Of a stretch of 64,000 nucleotides of DNA, positions 36,212-47,807 are shown piece by piece. A program made the position numbers and the translations under genes. Every line of letters starts with the position of its first letter. Positions within the stretch are counted from its first letter, which is position 1. The notes under the pieces are model-generated. The model was not told the origin of the DNA. It made no database searches and saw nothing but the letters and a program-made list of their open reading frames with translations. The DNA lies in assembly GCF_002086155.1 (NCBI RefSeq), contig NZ_MVHE01000005.1, forward strand, positions 162,835 to 226,834, read 5' to 3'. This DNA is from Mycobacterium angelicum. GTDB lineage: Bacteria; Actinomycetota; Actinomycetes; Mycobacteriales; Mycobacteriaceae.

Positions 36212-37737
36212 GACCCTCGGCTGAGGACATCGATTCTGCGGCAGAGTATTTCGGCTTTGATCTTGATGCCGGTGCCCGGACGGAGTTTCTTGCCGGGGTG
36301 AAGTACACGCTGCAGTCTTACGACGTCGTCGATGAACTCTATGACGATTTCGGCCCACCGCGGGCGGTTCGGCGTAGCTACCGATTTCCGCAGCCGGGCT
36401 ACGACCCGCTCAACGCCTGGTGCGTGACCTCCGAAATCCGTTCGGTGACTGAGGGCTTGCTGTCGGGTAGGCGGGTGGCGATCAAGGACAATATCGCCGT
36501 AGCTGGAATTCCGATGATGAACGGATCGAAAGCCTTGGCAGGCTTCGTCCCGAACCGGGACGCGACCGTTGTCGAGCGCATCCTCGCCTCCGGTGCGACT
36601 ATCGCCGGAAAAAGCGTGTGTGAGAACTTTTGCGGCTCGACCTCGAGTAGTAGCTCGGCTTCCGGCCCGGTCCGCAATCCGTGGGACCGTACACGTGAGA
36701 CGGGCGGATCGTCTAGTGGGAGCGCTGCCTTGGTCGCATCCGGTGCCGTCGAACTTGCCCTGGGCAGCGACCAAGGAGGATCGATCCGCCTGCCGGCGTC
36801 GCTATGCGGCATCGTTGGGCTCAAACCCACCCACGGGTTGGTCCCCTACACCGGCGCGGTTCCCATAGAGTCGACAATCGATCACCTCGGTCCGATGACT
36901 CGCACCGTCGCCGACGCGGCGCTGGCGCTAACGGTTCTGGCAGGTACCGATGGAAAGGATCCGCGCCAGCCGAACCAGATTGGCGTAGTTGATTACCAGT
37001 CAGCACTCGACAGCGGCGCGGCGGGCCTGCGGGTGGGCATCCTCGCCGAAGGTTTCGGACAGCCAGATTCTCGACCAGAAGTCGACGCACAGATCCGCTC
37101 GGCTGCGCTGCGGCTGAGCGAGACCGGTTGCACCGTAGGAGAAATCAGCGTCCCCTGGCATCGGAAGGCGCTGCATATTTTCGCCGTAATCTTCACCGAC
37201 TGCTTCTACCAGATGCTCAACGGCAGCAGTCATTGGTTCGGTACCGACCACGGCGACGATCCAGAGCTTCTAGGGCACTTGGTAAGTCAGCGTAGAGCCA
37301 GATCCGAACAACTATCCGCGATGATCAAGATGACGGTGTTGTGCGGGCACTATAGTACGAAAACCTTTGGCGGTACCTCTTGTGCGAAGGCGCGCAGTCT
37401 GCTGCCACACATACGCGCCGCATATGACGAGGCGTTGCGTCAATACGATGTGCTGGTTTTGCCCACTATTGGGCGGACCGCGAGAACGCTTTCGGCAGAA
37501 AGCATTTCAGATATATCACTGAATACAGTCGCCAATACCGCACCACTGAATCTCACCGGCCACCCGGCCATCTCGGTGCCCGCCGGCTTGATGGACGGAT
37601 TGCCAACCGGAATGACGATCATCGGCAGGCAGTTCGACGATGCGACTGTGCTCCGGGTCGCCGACGCCTTCGAGTCGCACTGCAACGGGTTTCCCAGCCC
37701 GCTGAACATGTCGTGTGCACCTCCCAAGCCGCAATAG
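36208..37737 (+). CDS. Amidase signature family enzyme
   Basis: 509 residues from GTG 36208, which gives the N-terminus usual for long bacterial amidases (RPSAEDIDSAAEYFGFDLD). The frame is open to 36100, but that extension is an improbable Cys-rich stretch. Ser-cisSer-Lys machinery is complete: Lys in RVAIKDNIAV, cis-Ser in GGSSSGSAALV, nucleophile region GSDQGGSIRLPASLCGIVGLKPTHG (in parts). It could hydrolyse a primary amide or act in the reverse sense as an acyltransferase or carbamoyl hydrolase. It sits between the ATP-grasp ligase and the reductase-terminated synthetase (64 bases), so a pathway role in amide chemistry is likely. Confidence 0.92.
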   Translation: MRPSAEDIDSAAEYFGFDLDAGARTEFLAGVKYTLQSYDVVDELYDDFGPPRAVRRSYRFPQPGYDPLNAWCVTSEIRSVTEGLLSGRRVAIKDNIAVAGIPMMNGSKALAGFVPNRDATVVERILASGATIAGKSVCENFCGSTSSSSSASGPVRNPWDRTRETGGSSSGSAALVASGAVELALGSDQGGSIRLPASLCGIVGLKPTHGLVPYTGAVPIESTIDHLGPMTRTVADAALALTVLAGTDGKDPRQPNQIGVVDYQSALDSGAAGLRVGILAEGFGQPDSRPEVDAQIRSAALRLSETGCTVGEISVPWHRKALHIFAVIFTDCFYQMLNGSSHWFGTDHGDDPELLGHLVSQRRARSEQLSAMIKMTVLCGHYSTKTFGGTSCAKARSLLPHIRAAYDEALRQYDVLVLPTIGRTARTLSAESISDISLNTVANTAPLNLTGHPAISVPAGLMDGLPTGMTIIGRQFDDATVLRVADAFESHCNGFPSPLNMSCAPPKPQ

Positions 37738-37801
37738 GGCAAGTGTTCGGAGTCGGCGTTATTCCAGACCCGCAAAGGCAGCGAAAAGGAGTTGATGGCA
37801 C

Positions 37802-40800
37802 GTGAACGCTGATCTCGCCTGGCCGCGCTATGCCGAACCTGCTGACATAACAGCTATCGAGGCGGTGCCGTTGGCCGAGCGGGGCTTGCCGCGTTCGACG
37901 TATGAAATTCTCAGCCGCGCCGCCAGCCTATGGCCGGCGAAGCCGGCGATAGCGGTGCTGCGGGAGGCAGCCCAGTGGCGGGAGCCGCAACGACGAACGT
38001 TCGAGCAGCTGTTCAGCGATGTGACGCGCACGGCAAACATGTTGCGGGCGTGCGGCATAAATCGGCGAAGCGTGGTTGCGCTACTTTCGCCAAACTGCGA
38101 TGAGCTGATCACCGCAACCTTGGCAGCCCAAGCCGTCGGTATTGCCGCGCCGATAAACAGCGCTTTGTCGGATGAACACGTCGCCGCGCTGATCTGCGGA
38201 TCGGGCGCTCGTGTTGTGATCGCCGCCGGTCCCGGCCTCGATGAGAACAGCTGGCGGCTGGCAACCAAACTTGCAAACGATGGCGTCGTCGACACGGTGC
38301 TGGTGTTACGGCCGACCGGAGCCGGGGACGATCCCAGCGCGGTGTCGGGCCTTGATGGTGCGGTGGTGCACTACATGACCGACCAAGCCAAGGGGTACGG
38401 CGATACCCGCCTGTTAGCCGAACCGCCTGAACCGTCGGATCTGGCGGCGATCTTCCACACCAAAGGCACCACCGGGACCTCGAAACTGGCTGCTCATACG
38501 CACGCTAACGAGGTGGCCGATGCGTGGATGCTTGCTGCTGACAGCTCGCTCGCCCAGGACTCCGTGGTCTTCGCCGGCCTGCCCCTGTGCCACGTCGTCG
38601 CTTTCGTCGCGGCTGTACTGACGCCCATGTTGCGTGGTCAGCAAGTGGTGTGGGCGGGCCCGCTCGGCTTCCGGGACCCGGGTATCTACACCGACTTCTG
38701 GAAGATCGTGGCCCACTACCGAATTGCGGTGATGAGTGCAGTCCCCAACGTCTACCGGGCATTGGCGCAATGCCCGGTAGACGCAGACATCAGCACCATG
38801 CGGACGGTGATCGCCGGCACGTCGGCGCTGGCGAACGAAATCCGGCAGGATTTCCAATCGCGTACGGGCCTGATCTTGCTCGAAAGCTATGGCCAAACCG
38901 AGGCGACCTGCGCCAGTGTCCGTAGCTTTCCCGACCACCCTCGGCCGGGTTCGGTAGGGCAGCGGCTGCCGTATCTGATGGTCAAAGCGATTCATGTGGA
39001 CAGCCGCGGATGCTGGCACGACTTGCCGGCCGGCGAGGTCGGTCACCTGGCGATCAGTGGTCCAACAGTGTTTGCCGGCTATGTAAAATGTTGCCAACCA
39101 ACGGGATTCATCCTCGACGGCAAAGGGAAGCTATTCGACGGATGGCTCGATACCGGTGATATCGGCTGGGTCGACGACGACGGCTTCATCTATCTCACCG
39201 GCAGGGCCGTTGAGCCGCAACAGGTTCAAGCGGCGCTGGCCGATCTTGACGGGGTCGATCAAGCGGTAGTGATCGCTCGTTTCGACGATGATGGCCGTCA
39301 GCGCTTGGTGGGTTATGTCACCGGTACCGCCGATCCGGTCCGGTTACGTGTGCAGCTAGCACAGCACCTGCCCGCGGATATGGTGCCCGCTGCGATCGTG
39401 GCGATCGCGCAGGTGCCGCTGACACGCAGCGGGGAACTGGACACCGCAGCGCTGCCGGATGCCCAATACCGCGATACCGGTGTTCACCGGACTCCCGGCA
39501 CCGCGGCGGAAGAAGTGGTGGCCGGTATCTACACCCAAGTCCTCAAATTGCCCCGGGTCGGCATCGACGATTCGTTTTTCGATCTGGGTGGCGACTCACT
39601 GCTCGCGATGCGCGCCATCGCCGCGATCAACACCACGTTCGACACCGACGTAACTGTGCGGATGATATTCGAAACGACAGTCGCCGAGCTCGCGGCGCGG
39701 CTGGGCGGCTCACCGCGCCGCTACGGCCCGCTACGAGCCGGTCCGCGTCCTGCGTTGCTGCCGTTGTCGTTTGCCCAGCGCCGGTTGTGGTCCATCGAGC
39801 AGTTGCAGGGCGCGTCACCGCTTTACAACAGCGGGTGGGCGGCTCGGCTGAATGGTGTGCTCGACGCGGACGCCTTGGCTGCCGCGGTGGGTGACGTGGT
39901 GGGCCGCCACGAAAGTCTGCGCACGATATTTCCCGCGGTTGGGGGCGTGCCACAGCAAGTGGTGGCGCCGGTCGAGCACGCCGATATAGGTTGGCAGATC
40001 ATCGATGCCGCCGGCTGGGGCACCCAGCTGCTGGACGAGGCGATCAGCGCCGACGCGCGGCGCAGTTTCGATCTGGCCACCCAAATCCCGTTGCGGGCGC
40101 GGCTGTTTCGGCTCGACCAGCACACCCATGTGCTGCTGATCGTGACCCACCATATCGCCACCGATGGCTGGTCTACGGCCCCGCTGACCGCTGATCTGAG
40201 CACCGCCTACGCCAGTCGGTGTGTTGGACGGGCCCCGGATTGGGAGCCGCTGGCGATCCAGTACGGCGACTACACGCTGTGGCAGCACGCGAACCTGGGT
40301 AGTGCAGCGGACCCGGACAGCCCGATCGCTGGCGACCTAAGGTATTGGCAACAGAATCTTGCCGGACTCCCGCCGAGACTGCAGCTGCCCACCGATCGGC
40401 CCTACCCACCGGTCGCTGATCACCGCGGCGACCGGATCGAAATGTGCTGGCCCGCAACGCTGCAGCAGCAGATCCACCGGGTCGCCCGCCGGCATCAGGT
40501 CAGCAGTTTCATGGTGGTTCACACCGCGCTAGCGGTGCTGTTGTGCAAACTGGGCAACACCACTGATGTTGCCGTGGGATTTCCCATCGCGGGGCGTAAC
40601 GATCCGGCGCTGGAGGACTTAGTGGGGTTTTTCGTCAACACCTTGGTGTTGCGGACCCGGGTCAGCGGTGATCCCAGCTTTGCGCAATTGCTGGCCCAGA
40701 TCCGCCACCACAGCCTGGATGCCTTCGATCATCAAGACCTGCCCTTCGAGGTCCTCGTTGAACGGCTCAACCCGCCCCGTTCGCTGGCTCATCACCCGTT

Positions 40801-43800
40801 GATCCAAGTCATGCTGGCTTGGCAAAACACTGCTCCCGCCCGGCAGAAGATCGGTGACTTGGACGTCACCCCCATCCAGCTCAATACCCATAGCGCCCAC
40901 TTGGACCTGACGTTCTCGCTCACCGAGCGGTTCAGTCCGGACGGCAGCCCGGACGGCATCAGCGCAACTGTGGTGTTTCGCACCGACGTGTTCGACCGCT
41001 CGAGCATCTGCACTCTGACCACCCGGCTGCAGCAACTATTGGCGGCCATGGCCGCCGATCCCGATCAGCGCCTCTCCGGCGTTGATCTGCTCACGCGCGG
41101 AGAGCATGCCCTACTGCAGCGGTGGGGGAACCACAAGGCAGTGACATCTCCGACATCGGTTGCGGCACAAGCGCAGACATCCATCCCGCAGTTGTTTGCC
41201 GGCGCGGTGGCCCGCGCACCGCAGGCGGTTGCACTGGTCTATCAAGGCCGCTCATGGACATATCGAGAGCTTGACCACGCCAGCAACCGGCTGGCCCACC
41301 TACTTACCCGGCAGGGGATCGGTGCCGGCATGGTGGTCGCGCTGCTGCTGGAGCGCTCAGCGCAGGCCATCATCGCGATCTTGGCGGTGCTCAAGAGCGG
41401 AGCGGCCTACCTGTCGATCGACACTCACCACCCCGACAGCCGCATCGGCTTCATGCTCGCAGATGCTATGCCGATGGCCGCGATCACCAATGCCGGCCTC
41501 CGTTCCCAACTGATCGGCTACGACCTGCCGCTGATCGATATCGACGACGTCTCCGCGGGCAACTACCCCAGCACGGCACCGGCCTTTCCCGACCCTGACC
41601 ACATCGCCTACCTGATCTACACCTCCGGTACTACTGGAACACCCAAGGGCGTGGCCATTGCCCACCGCAACGTCACTCAACTGTTCAGGTCGATGACTTC
41701 GTTCAGACCTGAAGCTGGACAGGTGTGGGGCCAATGTCACTCGCATTCCTTCGATTTCTCGGTATGGGAGATCTGGGGTGCGCTGTTGCACGGTGGACGC
41801 CTGGTCGTGGTGCCCGAAACGCTGACTCGGTCGCCAGCGGATCTGCATGCACTTCTGGTCGCTCAGCACGTCACCGTGCTCAGTCAAACCCCGTCGGCGT
41901 TCTATGCGTTGCAGGCCGCCGATGCGACACATCAGGAGCGCAGCGGCCACCTTCGCCTTGAGGCGGTGGTGTTCGGCGGTGAGGCCCTCGACCCTCGACG
42001 TTTGTGCGTCTGGCGGCGCGGCCACCCGGGGCTGCCCCGGCTGATCAATATGTTTGGCATCACCGAGACCACGGTGCACGCCTCGTTTCGCGAGATCGAT
42101 GAGCAGGACACAAACCGCGCGGTCAGTCCGATCGGGGCACCGCTGCAGAATTTGTCGTTCTTTGTCCTCGATGGGTGGCTGCGTCCGGTGGCTGCCGGTG
42201 TAGTCGGTGAGTTGTATATCGCGGGAGCGGGGGTGGCCTGCGGTTACCTGAGGCGGCCCGGTTTGACCGCGACTCGATTCGTGGCATGCCCTTCCGCGCC
42301 CGGGTTGCGGATGTATCGCAGCGGTGACCTGGTGCGGTGGTGCGCTGATGGTCAGCTGCACTATGTGGGGCGCGCCGATGGACAGGTGAAAATCCGCGGG
42401 TACCGCGTCGAACTCGGTGAGATCCAAGCGGCATTGGCGGCTCTGGATGAAGTGGATCAAGCGGTGGTGATCGCCCGCGAGGAGGCTGATGGCCAGAAGC
42501 GGTTGGTCGGCTATGTCACCGGGGGAGCCGACAGGATCCGTCTGCGCGCCCAGCTAGCCGAGCGGTTGCCGCCCTACATGGTGCCGACAGCGATCGTGAG
42601 GTTGCGACAGCTGCCGCTAACCGTAAACGGCAAGCTCGACACCAAAGCATTGCCGCCGCCCAATTACGGCGACACCGGTATCTATCGGACACCGAGCACC
42701 ACGCTGGAAAAAGTGTTGGCCGGCATCTTTGCCCGGGTCCTCACGCTGGAGCAGGTCGGCATCGACGACTCGTTTTTCGACTTGGGTGGCGACTCGCTTT
42801 CCGCGCTGCGGGTCATCGCCGGGATCAACGCCGCATGCACCACCGACCTAACGGCGCGCGTCTTCTTCGAAGCGCCGTCCGTGCGGAGCTTGAGTCAGCG
42901 GCTGCAGAGCGCACCCAGTGGGGGACCCGGTGCCAATCGAGCCCGCTTTGCGGCAGTGCATGGACGCGATGTCACCGAGGTGCACTTCCGGGACCTCGCG
43001 CTGGGCAAATTCATTGATGCCACGACGCTGTGCGCCGCCACGAACTTGCCCGGTCCAATCGCCCAGGCGCGCGTAATCCTGCTGACCGGGGCGACGGGTT
43101 TCCTCGGACGGTATCTGGCGCTGGAATGGCTGACCCGCATTAACCTCACCGGCGGCAAGCTCATCTGCTTAGTGCGGGCCGAGTCCGACGATGCGGCACG
43201 TGCTCGCCTGGACAAGGCGTTCGACAGCGGCGACTCACTGCTACTGCACCGTTATCGGGAGTTGGCTGCCCAGTACCTCGAGGTGATCGCGGGCGACAAG
43301 GCCGAGCCCAACCTTGGCTTGAACCACCAGACCTGGCAGCGGCTGGCCGACACCGTAGACACGATCGTTGACTGCGCGGCTCTGGTCAACCACGCGCTGC
43401 CCTACAGCCAGCTGTTCGACCCCAACACACTTGGCACCGCCGAGCTGATCTGCCTCGGGCTGACCACGAAGCGGAAGCGCTACATCTACGTGTCGACGGC
43501 CAGCGTGGGCAACCAGATTGCGCCGGCACTGTTCACCGAGGACGCCGATATCCGGCTCATCGGTCCCATCCGGGTTATCAATGATGGCTATGGCAACGGC
43601 TACGAAGCCAGTAAGTGGGCCAGCGAGGTGTTACTGCGGCAGGCCAACGAATTGGGTGGCCTGCCGATAACAGTGTTTCGTTGCGGCATGATTCTCGCCG
43701 ACACGACATACGCAGGGCTGCTCAACCTGCCCGACACGTTCACCAGGCTGGTACTCAGCCTGCTGATGACCGGTATCGCGCCCGTGTCGTTCTATCAGCT

Positions 43801-44275
43801 TGACCGCGACGGGCGCAGGCAGCCCGCCCACTTCGACGGACTGCCGGTGGAATTCATCGCGGAAGCAATCTCCACGCTGGGCGCGCAACTGGTGGACGGA
43901 TTCCAGACATTCCATGCGGTGAATTCGCACGACGACGGCATAGGACTGGATGAGTACGTCGACTGGCTCATCGACGATGGTTATCCCATCCAGCGCATCG
44001 ACGACTACGAGGACTGGCTGAACCGGTTTAGTGCCAGCCTGAGCGCATTACCTGATCGCCAGCGCCGGTATTCGCTGCTGCCGTTGTTGCCGAATTTTCA
44101 ACAGCCCGCACGGCCGTGCGAGGCTGCGGCCGCGTCATCCGACCGGTTCCGCGCGGCGGTGCAAGACGCGAAAATCGGACCGGACAAGGACATTCCACAT
44201 ATAACGCCACCCATCATCGCGAAGTACGCCACTGATCTGCAGCTGCTCGGGTTTGTCCCAGGACTCCTGGCGTAG
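37802..44275 (+). CDS. Nonribosomal peptide synthetase: ligase-like-T-C-A-T-reductase
   Basis: 2157 residues. An N-terminal acyl-AMP-ligase/adenylation-like domain (about 20-510; [26 protein letters not shown]) lacks the KIRGYR (A8) segment, and the A10 lysine position reads SGELDT instead of NGKLDT. Then T1 ([13 protein letters not shown], Ser about 599), C (about 640-1070; HHIATDG near 782), A2 (about 1110-1600; [13 protein letters not shown], full A8 and NGKLDT), T2 ([13 protein letters not shown], about 1660) and a thioester reductase (about 1755-2150; [17 protein letters not shown], and YEASK of the SDR triad). A2 specificity residues read D-F-W-S-V-G-M-V-H, close to threonine codes. Reductive release should give an aldehyde or alcohol. 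GTG start with AAGGAG 10 bases upstream. Confidence 0.95.
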   Translation: MNADLAWPRYAEPADITAIEAVPLAERGLPRSTYEILSRAASLWPAKPAIAVLREAAQWREPQRRTFEQLFSDVTRTANMLRACGINRRSVVALLSPNCDELITATLAAQAVGIAAPINSALSDEHVAALICGSGARVVIAAGPGLDENSWRLATKLANDGVVDTVLVLRPTGAGDDPSAVSGLDGAVVHYMTDQAKGYGDTRLLAEPPEPSDLAAIFHTKGTTGTSKLAAHTHANEVADAWMLAADSSLAQDSVVFAGLPLCHVVAFVAAVLTPMLRGQQVVWAGPLGFRDPGIYTDFWKIVAHYRIAVMSAVPNVYRALAQCPVDADISTMRTVIAGTSALANEIRQDFQSRTGLILLESYGQTEATCASVRSFPDHPRPGSVGQRLPYLMVKAIHVDSRGCWHDLPAGEVGHLAISGPTVFAGYVKCCQPTGFILDGKGKLFDGWLDTGDIGWVDDDGFIYLTGRAVEPQQVQAALADLDGVDQAVVIARFDDDGRQRLVGYVTGTADPVRLRVQLAQHLPADMVPAAIVAIAQVPLTRSGELDTAALPDAQYRDTGVHRTPGTAAEEVVAGIYTQVLKLPRVGIDDSFFDLGGDSLLAMRAIAAINTTFDTDVTVRMIFETTVAELAARLGGSPRRYGPLRAGPRPALLPLSFAQRRLWSIEQLQGASPLYNSGWAARLNGVLDADALAAAVGDVVGRHESLRTIFPAVGGVPQQVVAPVEHADIGWQIIDAAGWGTQLLDEAISADARRSFDLATQIPLRARLFRLDQHTHVLLIVTHHIATDGWSTAPLTADLSTAYASRCVGRAPDWEPLAIQYGDYTLWQHANLGSAADPDSPIAGDLRYWQQNLAGLPPRLQLPTDRPYPPVADHRGDRIEMCWPATLQQQIHRVARRHQVSSFMVVHTALAVLLCKLGNTTDVAVGFPIAGRNDPALEDLVGFFVNTLVLRTRVSGDPSFAQLLAQIRHHSLDAFDHQDLPFEVLVERLNPPRSLAHHPLIQVMLAWQNTAPARQKIGDLDVTPIQLNTHSAHLDLTFSLTERFSPDGSPDGISATVVFRTDVFDRSSICTLTTRLQQLLAAMAADPDQRLSGVDLLTRGEHALLQRWGNHKAVTSPTSVAAQAQTSIPQLFAGAVARAPQAVALVYQGRSWTYRELDHASNRLAHLLTRQGIGAGMVVALLLERSAQAIIAILAVLKSGAAYLSIDTHHPDSRIGFMLADAMPMAAITNAGLRSQLIGYDLPLIDIDDVSAGNYPSTAPAFPDPDHIAYLIYTSGTTGTPKGVAIAHRNVTQLFRSMTSFRPEAGQVWGQCHSHSFDFSVWEIWGALLHGGRLVVVPETLTRSPADLHALLVAQHVTVLSQTPSAFYALQAADATHQERSGHLRLEAVVFGGEALDPRRLCVWRRGHPGLPRLINMFGITETTVHASFREIDEQDTNRAVSPIGAPLQNLSFFVLDGWLRPVAAGVVGELYIAGAGVACGYLRRPGLTATRFVACPSAPGLRMYRSGDLVRWCADGQLHYVGRADGQVKIRGYRVELGEIQAALAALDEVDQAVVIAREEADGQKRLVGYVTGGADRIRLRAQLAERLPPYMVPTAIVRLRQLPLTVNGKLDTKALPPPNYGDTGIYRTPSTTLEKVLAGIFARVLTLEQVGIDDSFFDLGGDSLSALRVIAGINAACTTDLTARVFFEAPSVRSLSQRLQSAPSGGPGANRARFAAVHGRDVTEVHFRDLALGKFIDATTLCAATNLPGPIAQARVILLTGATGFLGRYLALEWLTRINLTGGKLICLVRAESDDAARARLDKAFDSGDSLLLHRYRELAAQYLEVIAGDKAEPNLGLNHQTWQRLADTVDTIVDCAALVNHALPYSQLFDPNTLGTAELICLGLTTKRKRYIYVSTASVGNQIAPALFTEDADIRLIGPIRVINDGYGNGYEASKWASEVLLRQANELGGLPITVFRCGMILADTTYAGLLNLPDTFTRLVLSLLMTGIAPVSFYQLDRDGRRQPAHFDGLPVEFIAEAISTLGAQLVDGFQTFHAVNSHDDGIGLDEYVDWLIDDGYPIQRIDDYEDWLNRFSASLSALPDRQRRYSLLPLLPNFQQPARPCEAAAASSDRFRAAVQDAKIGPDKDIPHITPPIIAKYATDLQLLGFVPGLLA

Positions 44276-44321
44276 GTAACTCACGGACAAAGTTGCTGCG
44301 ACCTTGTGTATTTCGAAATCA

Positions 44322-47192
44322 CTAAACCAGCTGGGCGCTACGCACCGGCTCGACGCGCTGGGGTGCAGGCTGTGGGATTGCGTGGGTGTGCACTCGGCGA
44401 GGCCACCAGAACCAGCGCCCCAGCAGGGCCGCGATCGCGGGCATCATGAATGAGCGCACGACGAGGGTGTCGAACAGCAGCCCGATCATGATCGTGGTCC
44501 CGACTTGGCCGACCACGCGCAGGTCGCTGGTCACCATCGAGCCCATTGTGAAGGCGAATACCAGCCCGGCGATGGTGACCACCCGGCCGGTGCTGGCCAT
44601 CGACCGGATCATGCCGGTTCGCAGGCCCGCGCCGATCTCCTCTTGGAAGCGGGCGACCAGCAGCAGGTTGTAGTCGGATCCGACGGCCAGCATCACGATC
44701 ACGGCCATCGGCAGCACCAGCCAGTGCAGCGGCATGTGCAGGATGTGTTGCCACACAAGGACCGACATCCCGAACGCGGAACCCAGGGACAGGGTGACCG
44801 TGCCGACGATGACCGCGGCGGCGACCACGCTTCGAGTGATCGCGAGCATGACCATGAAGATCAGGCACAGGGACGCGACGACCGCGATCAGCAGATCGTA
44901 GGTGGTGCCTTCGCGCATGTCTTTGTAGATCGACGCGGTGCCGGCGAGGTAAAGATTGGCATCGGCCAACGGCGTTCCTTTGACTGCCTCGCTGGCGGCC
45001 AGCAGGATCGGGTCGATGTGCGAGATGCCTTCGGCCGTAGCGGGATCACCCTTGTGAGTGATGATGAACCGCGCCGATTTTCCATCGGGGGAGAGGAACA
45101 GCGTCAGGCCGCGTTTGAAGTCGGGATTGTCGAATGCCTCGGGCGGCAGGAAAAACGAGTCGTCGTTCTTCGAACCGTCGAGTGCCTGCCCCATTGCGGT
45201 CGCGTTGCGGGTCATGTCGTCCATCTGGGTGACCAACGCCGACAGGGTGCTTGCCGTGGTCTGCACGAGTCCTTTGACGGTCTGCATCGTGGCGATCAGC
45301 GGCGGCAGCAGGGCGAGCAATTGCGGCTGCAGCGAGTCGAGGCGGTCGACGTCGTCGGTGAGATGGCCGACGTCCTCGGCGAGCTTGTCGACACCGTCGA
45401 CGGCGTCGAACAACGACCGCAGCGACCAGCACACCGGGATGTCGAAACAGTGGTGTTCCCAATAGAAGTAGCTTCTGATCGGTCGCCAGGTGTCGTCGAA
45501 CTCGGCGAGCTGGTCCCGTAATTCGTCGGTGTTGGCGCGCATCTGTCTGGTGTGGGCATCCATGACGTGGGTGGCGTCGGTGAGGTCGCGGACCACCTCT
45601 TGCTGGCGCGTGGTGATGTCGATCATGTGTTGTAGCTCGTCGATCATGCTGTACATGTCGCCGATTCGCTTCTTGAGGTAGTCGACGTTCTCGATTGTCA
45701 TCGCGCTTTGCATATTGAGCTGAAACGGAATCGAGCTGTGGTCGATCGGGGAGCCCAACGGTCGGGTGATGCCTTGTACCCGAGCGATTCCCGGCAGGTG
45801 GAAGACGCCCTTGGCGATCCGGTCCAGCAGCATCATGTCCGTCGGGTTGCGCAGGTCGTGATCGGCTTCGATCATCAGCACCTCCGGTTCCATGCGGGCC
45901 GCCGGAAAGTGGCGGTCCGAGGCGAGGTATCCGATGTTGGACGGAGCGCTTTGCGGGAGGTAATGGCGTTCGTTGTAACTGGTTTGATACTTGGGCAGGG
46001 CGAGCAGACCGATGAGTGAGATCAGCGCCGTGCCGATCAGGACCGGGCCGGGCCATCGCACGACCATGGTGCCGATGCGCCGCCAATGCCGAGTGGTGGC
46101 CGTGTGTTTGGGCTCGAAGACGCCGAATCCGCCGCCGAGGGCAATGATCGCCGGAGCCAGGGTCAGCGAGGCCAGGATCACCACCAGCAGACCGATCGAG
46201 CACGGCGCTCCAAGGGTCTGGAAGTAGGGCAACCTGGTGAGGCTCAGGCAATAGATCGCGCCGGCAACGGTCAGCCCCGAGCCCAGGACCACGTGGCTGG
46301 TACCACGAAACATGATGTAGTAGGCCAGGTTTCGGTCATGTCCGGCACTGCGCGCCTCTTGATAGCGGCCGATGAGAAAGATGATGTAGTCCGTCGAGGC
46401 CGCGATCGTCAGCGTGGTCAACACGTTGATGGCGAAGGTGGACAGGCCGATGATGTTGTGAACGGCGAGGGTGGCGACAACGCCGCGGGCCGCAAGCAGT
46501 TCGATCCCGACGGTCAGCAGCATGACGACAACGGTCGAAAGTGACCGGTAGGCAATCAAAAGCACGATCGCGATCACGACGACTGTGACGGCGGTGAGCC
46601 GTTCCAGGCTGCGGTTGCCGGAGGTGTCTTGATCGGCGTCGAGTGCGCCGGGTCCGGTCACGTACGCCTTGATCCCCGGCGGCGCCACCACACTTGCCAC
46701 GATGTGCGCAACCGCGGCGACGGATTCGTGGGCCCGCGCGGTGCCCTGGCCGCCAGCGAGATAAAGCTGCGCGTATGCCGCTTTGCCGTCGGCGCTTTGC
46801 GAACCGGCGGCGGTCAGCCTGTCGCCCCAGAAGTTATCGATGTGTTCGACGTGCGTCCGGTCTCCGGACAGCGCGGCGATCAGGGCGTCGTAGAACCGGT
46901 GCGCGTCGTCGCCGAGTTTGTCTTTGCCTTCCAGCACAACCATCGCGGTGTTGTCGGAGTCGAATTGCTGAAAGTCTTTGCCGATGCGCTTCATGGCGAT
47001 CAGCGATGGAGCGTCGTTGGGGCTCAACGCCGCGGAGTGTTCTTCGGCGACCGTCTGCAACTGTGGCGCCAGCAGATTCGCGCCAATCGTCAGCGCCACC
47101 CAGACCAGCACGACCGGAAGTGACCACCGGTGGATGAACCGGGCGATAGGCCAGTCGCGGGTGTTGGCTCGGGCCGACTTGCGGTCCCTCAT
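44322..47192 (-). CDS. MmpL family RND lipid/metabolite transporter
   Basis: 956 residues, typical MmpL length. N-terminal [25 protein letters not shown] helix, periplasmic domain with [26 protein letters not shown] (in parts), two six-helix halves, and the proton-relay Asp-Tyr pairs in [19 protein letters not shown] and [19 protein letters not shown] long coiled-coil-rich second periplasmic domain ([20 protein letters not shown] and on) is as in MmpL4/5-type proteins. The ATG overlaps the mmpS stop (ATGA), so mmpS and mmpL are coupled. Convergent with the reductase-ending synthetase (46 bases apart); presumably exports the island product or a lipid precursor. Confidence 0.95.
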   Translation of the reverse strand: MRDRKSARANTRDWPIARFIHRWSLPVVLVWVALTIGANLLAPQLQTVAEEHSAALSPNDAPSLIAMKRIGKDFQQFDSDNTAMVVLEGKDKLGDDAHRFYDALIAALSGDRTHVEHIDNFWGDRLTAAGSQSADGKAAYAQLYLAGGQGTARAHESVAAVAHIVASVVAPPGIKAYVTGPGALDADQDTSGNRSLERLTAVTVVVIAIVLLIAYRSLSTVVVMLLTVGIELLAARGVVATLAVHNIIGLSTFAINVLTTLTIAASTDYIIFLIGRYQEARSAGHDRNLAYYIMFRGTSHVVLGSGLTVAGAIYCLSLTRLPYFQTLGAPCSIGLLVVILASLTLAPAIIALGGGFGVFEPKHTATTRHWRRIGTMVVRWPGPVLIGTALISLIGLLALPKYQTSYNERHYLPQSAPSNIGYLASDRHFPAARMEPEVLMIEADHDLRNPTDMMLLDRIAKGVFHLPGIARVQGITRPLGSPIDHSSIPFQLNMQSAMTIENVDYLKKRIGDMYSMIDELQHMIDITTRQQEVVRDLTDATHVMDAHTRQMRANTDELRDQLAEFDDTWRPIRSYFYWEHHCFDIPVCWSLRSLFDAVDGVDKLAEDVGHLTDDVDRLDSLQPQLLALLPPLIATMQTVKGLVQTTASTLSALVTQMDDMTRNATAMGQALDGSKNDDSFFLPPEAFDNPDFKRGLTLFLSPDGKSARFIITHKGDPATAEGISHIDPILLAASEAVKGTPLADANLYLAGTASIYKDMREGTTYDLLIAVVASLCLIFMVMLAITRSVVAAAVIVGTVTLSLGSAFGMSVLVWQHILHMPLHWLVLPMAVIVMLAVGSDYNLLLVARFQEEIGAGLRTGMIRSMASTGRVVTIAGLVFAFTMGSMVTSDLRVVGQVGTTIMIGLLFDTLVVRSFMMPAIAALLGRWFWWPRRVHTHAIPQPAPQRVEPVRSAQLV

Positions 47193-47617
47193 GCAGATTT
47201 CACCAGGCAACTGCTCGCGGCATTGTGAGCACCGACCGAACGCTCGGCGCGGACCACGCCATTGACCGTGATCCGGCAACCCAGCGCCGCACCGTCGCCC
47301 TGCGCCACCACGTGGGCGACCACCGCGGTCAGTGTGGTCTCGATCGTCAGCGACCACGGTATCGTCGCGCCCACCACCTGGTGCGGCTGCGCCTCGGCGT
47401 CCAGATAGTTGATCGTGGTGACCGTTCCGGGCGGCCCGAAGATCTCATAGCGAACGTATTTGGGGTTGAAGGCCACGATCGGGTCGGCGTTGCCGGCGTC
47501 GGGCACATAGCGATGTGAGCCGAACACTCCGTGCAGTCGCATCACCACTGCTGCCCCGACTACGAAAACGACGACCATAACGATCGGCACCCACATCCGC
47601 CTGGCAAAGCCGATCAT
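47189..47617 (-). CDS. MmpS family membrane protein
   Basis: 142 residues from ATG 47617, with AGGAG 4 bases upstream; an in-frame extension to 47716 is possible but gives an atypical charged N-terminus. One helix ([19 protein letters not shown]) then the MmpS outer domain: [58 protein letters not shown]. Partner of the adjacent MmpL. A 20-base tandem duplication spans its start region, producing an upstream 7-codon ORF. Confidence 0.93.
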   Translation of the reverse strand: MIGFARRMWVPIVMVVVFVVGAAVVMRLHGVFGSHRYVPDAGNADPIVAFNPKYVRYEIFGPPGTVTTINYLDAEAQPHQVVGATIPWSLTIETTLTAVVAHVVAQGDGAALGCRITVNGVVRAERSVGAHNAASSCLVKSA

Positions 47618-47646
47618 CGAACTCCTAAGCCGATCATCGAACTCCC
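47607..47646. repeat. 20-base tandem duplication over the mmpS start
   Basis: A 19-base sequence at 47607-47625 recurs identically at 47627-47645. It duplicates the ribosome site and ATG. On the minus strand the upstream ATG (47637) opens a 7-codon ORF, MIGLGVR, whose TGA overlaps the mmpS ATG as ATGA. Confidence 0.8.
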
Positions 47647-47807
47647 GTTCAGTCTTGTCTGCTGGCAAAACTTGACTGCTCGCTGTCCCGCGCCGGCGGT
47701 CGTAGAATTCCTTCATTAGGTTGGACTATTCCCGCGAAAATGGCGTCATGCGTGTGGAAACGTGCCCTTTTTGATGCCGCTCCGTTGCCGTGCGCCGGTT
47801 TAATTGC

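Noticed and set aside
37795..37812. Five-codon ORF (MARER) over the large NRPS start
   Set aside because: Too short and badly spaced from AAGGAG; treated as chance.
47618..47716. 33-residue N-terminal extension of the island MmpS
   Set aside because: AGGAG 4 bases before ATG 47617 and normal MmpS length favour the shorter form.
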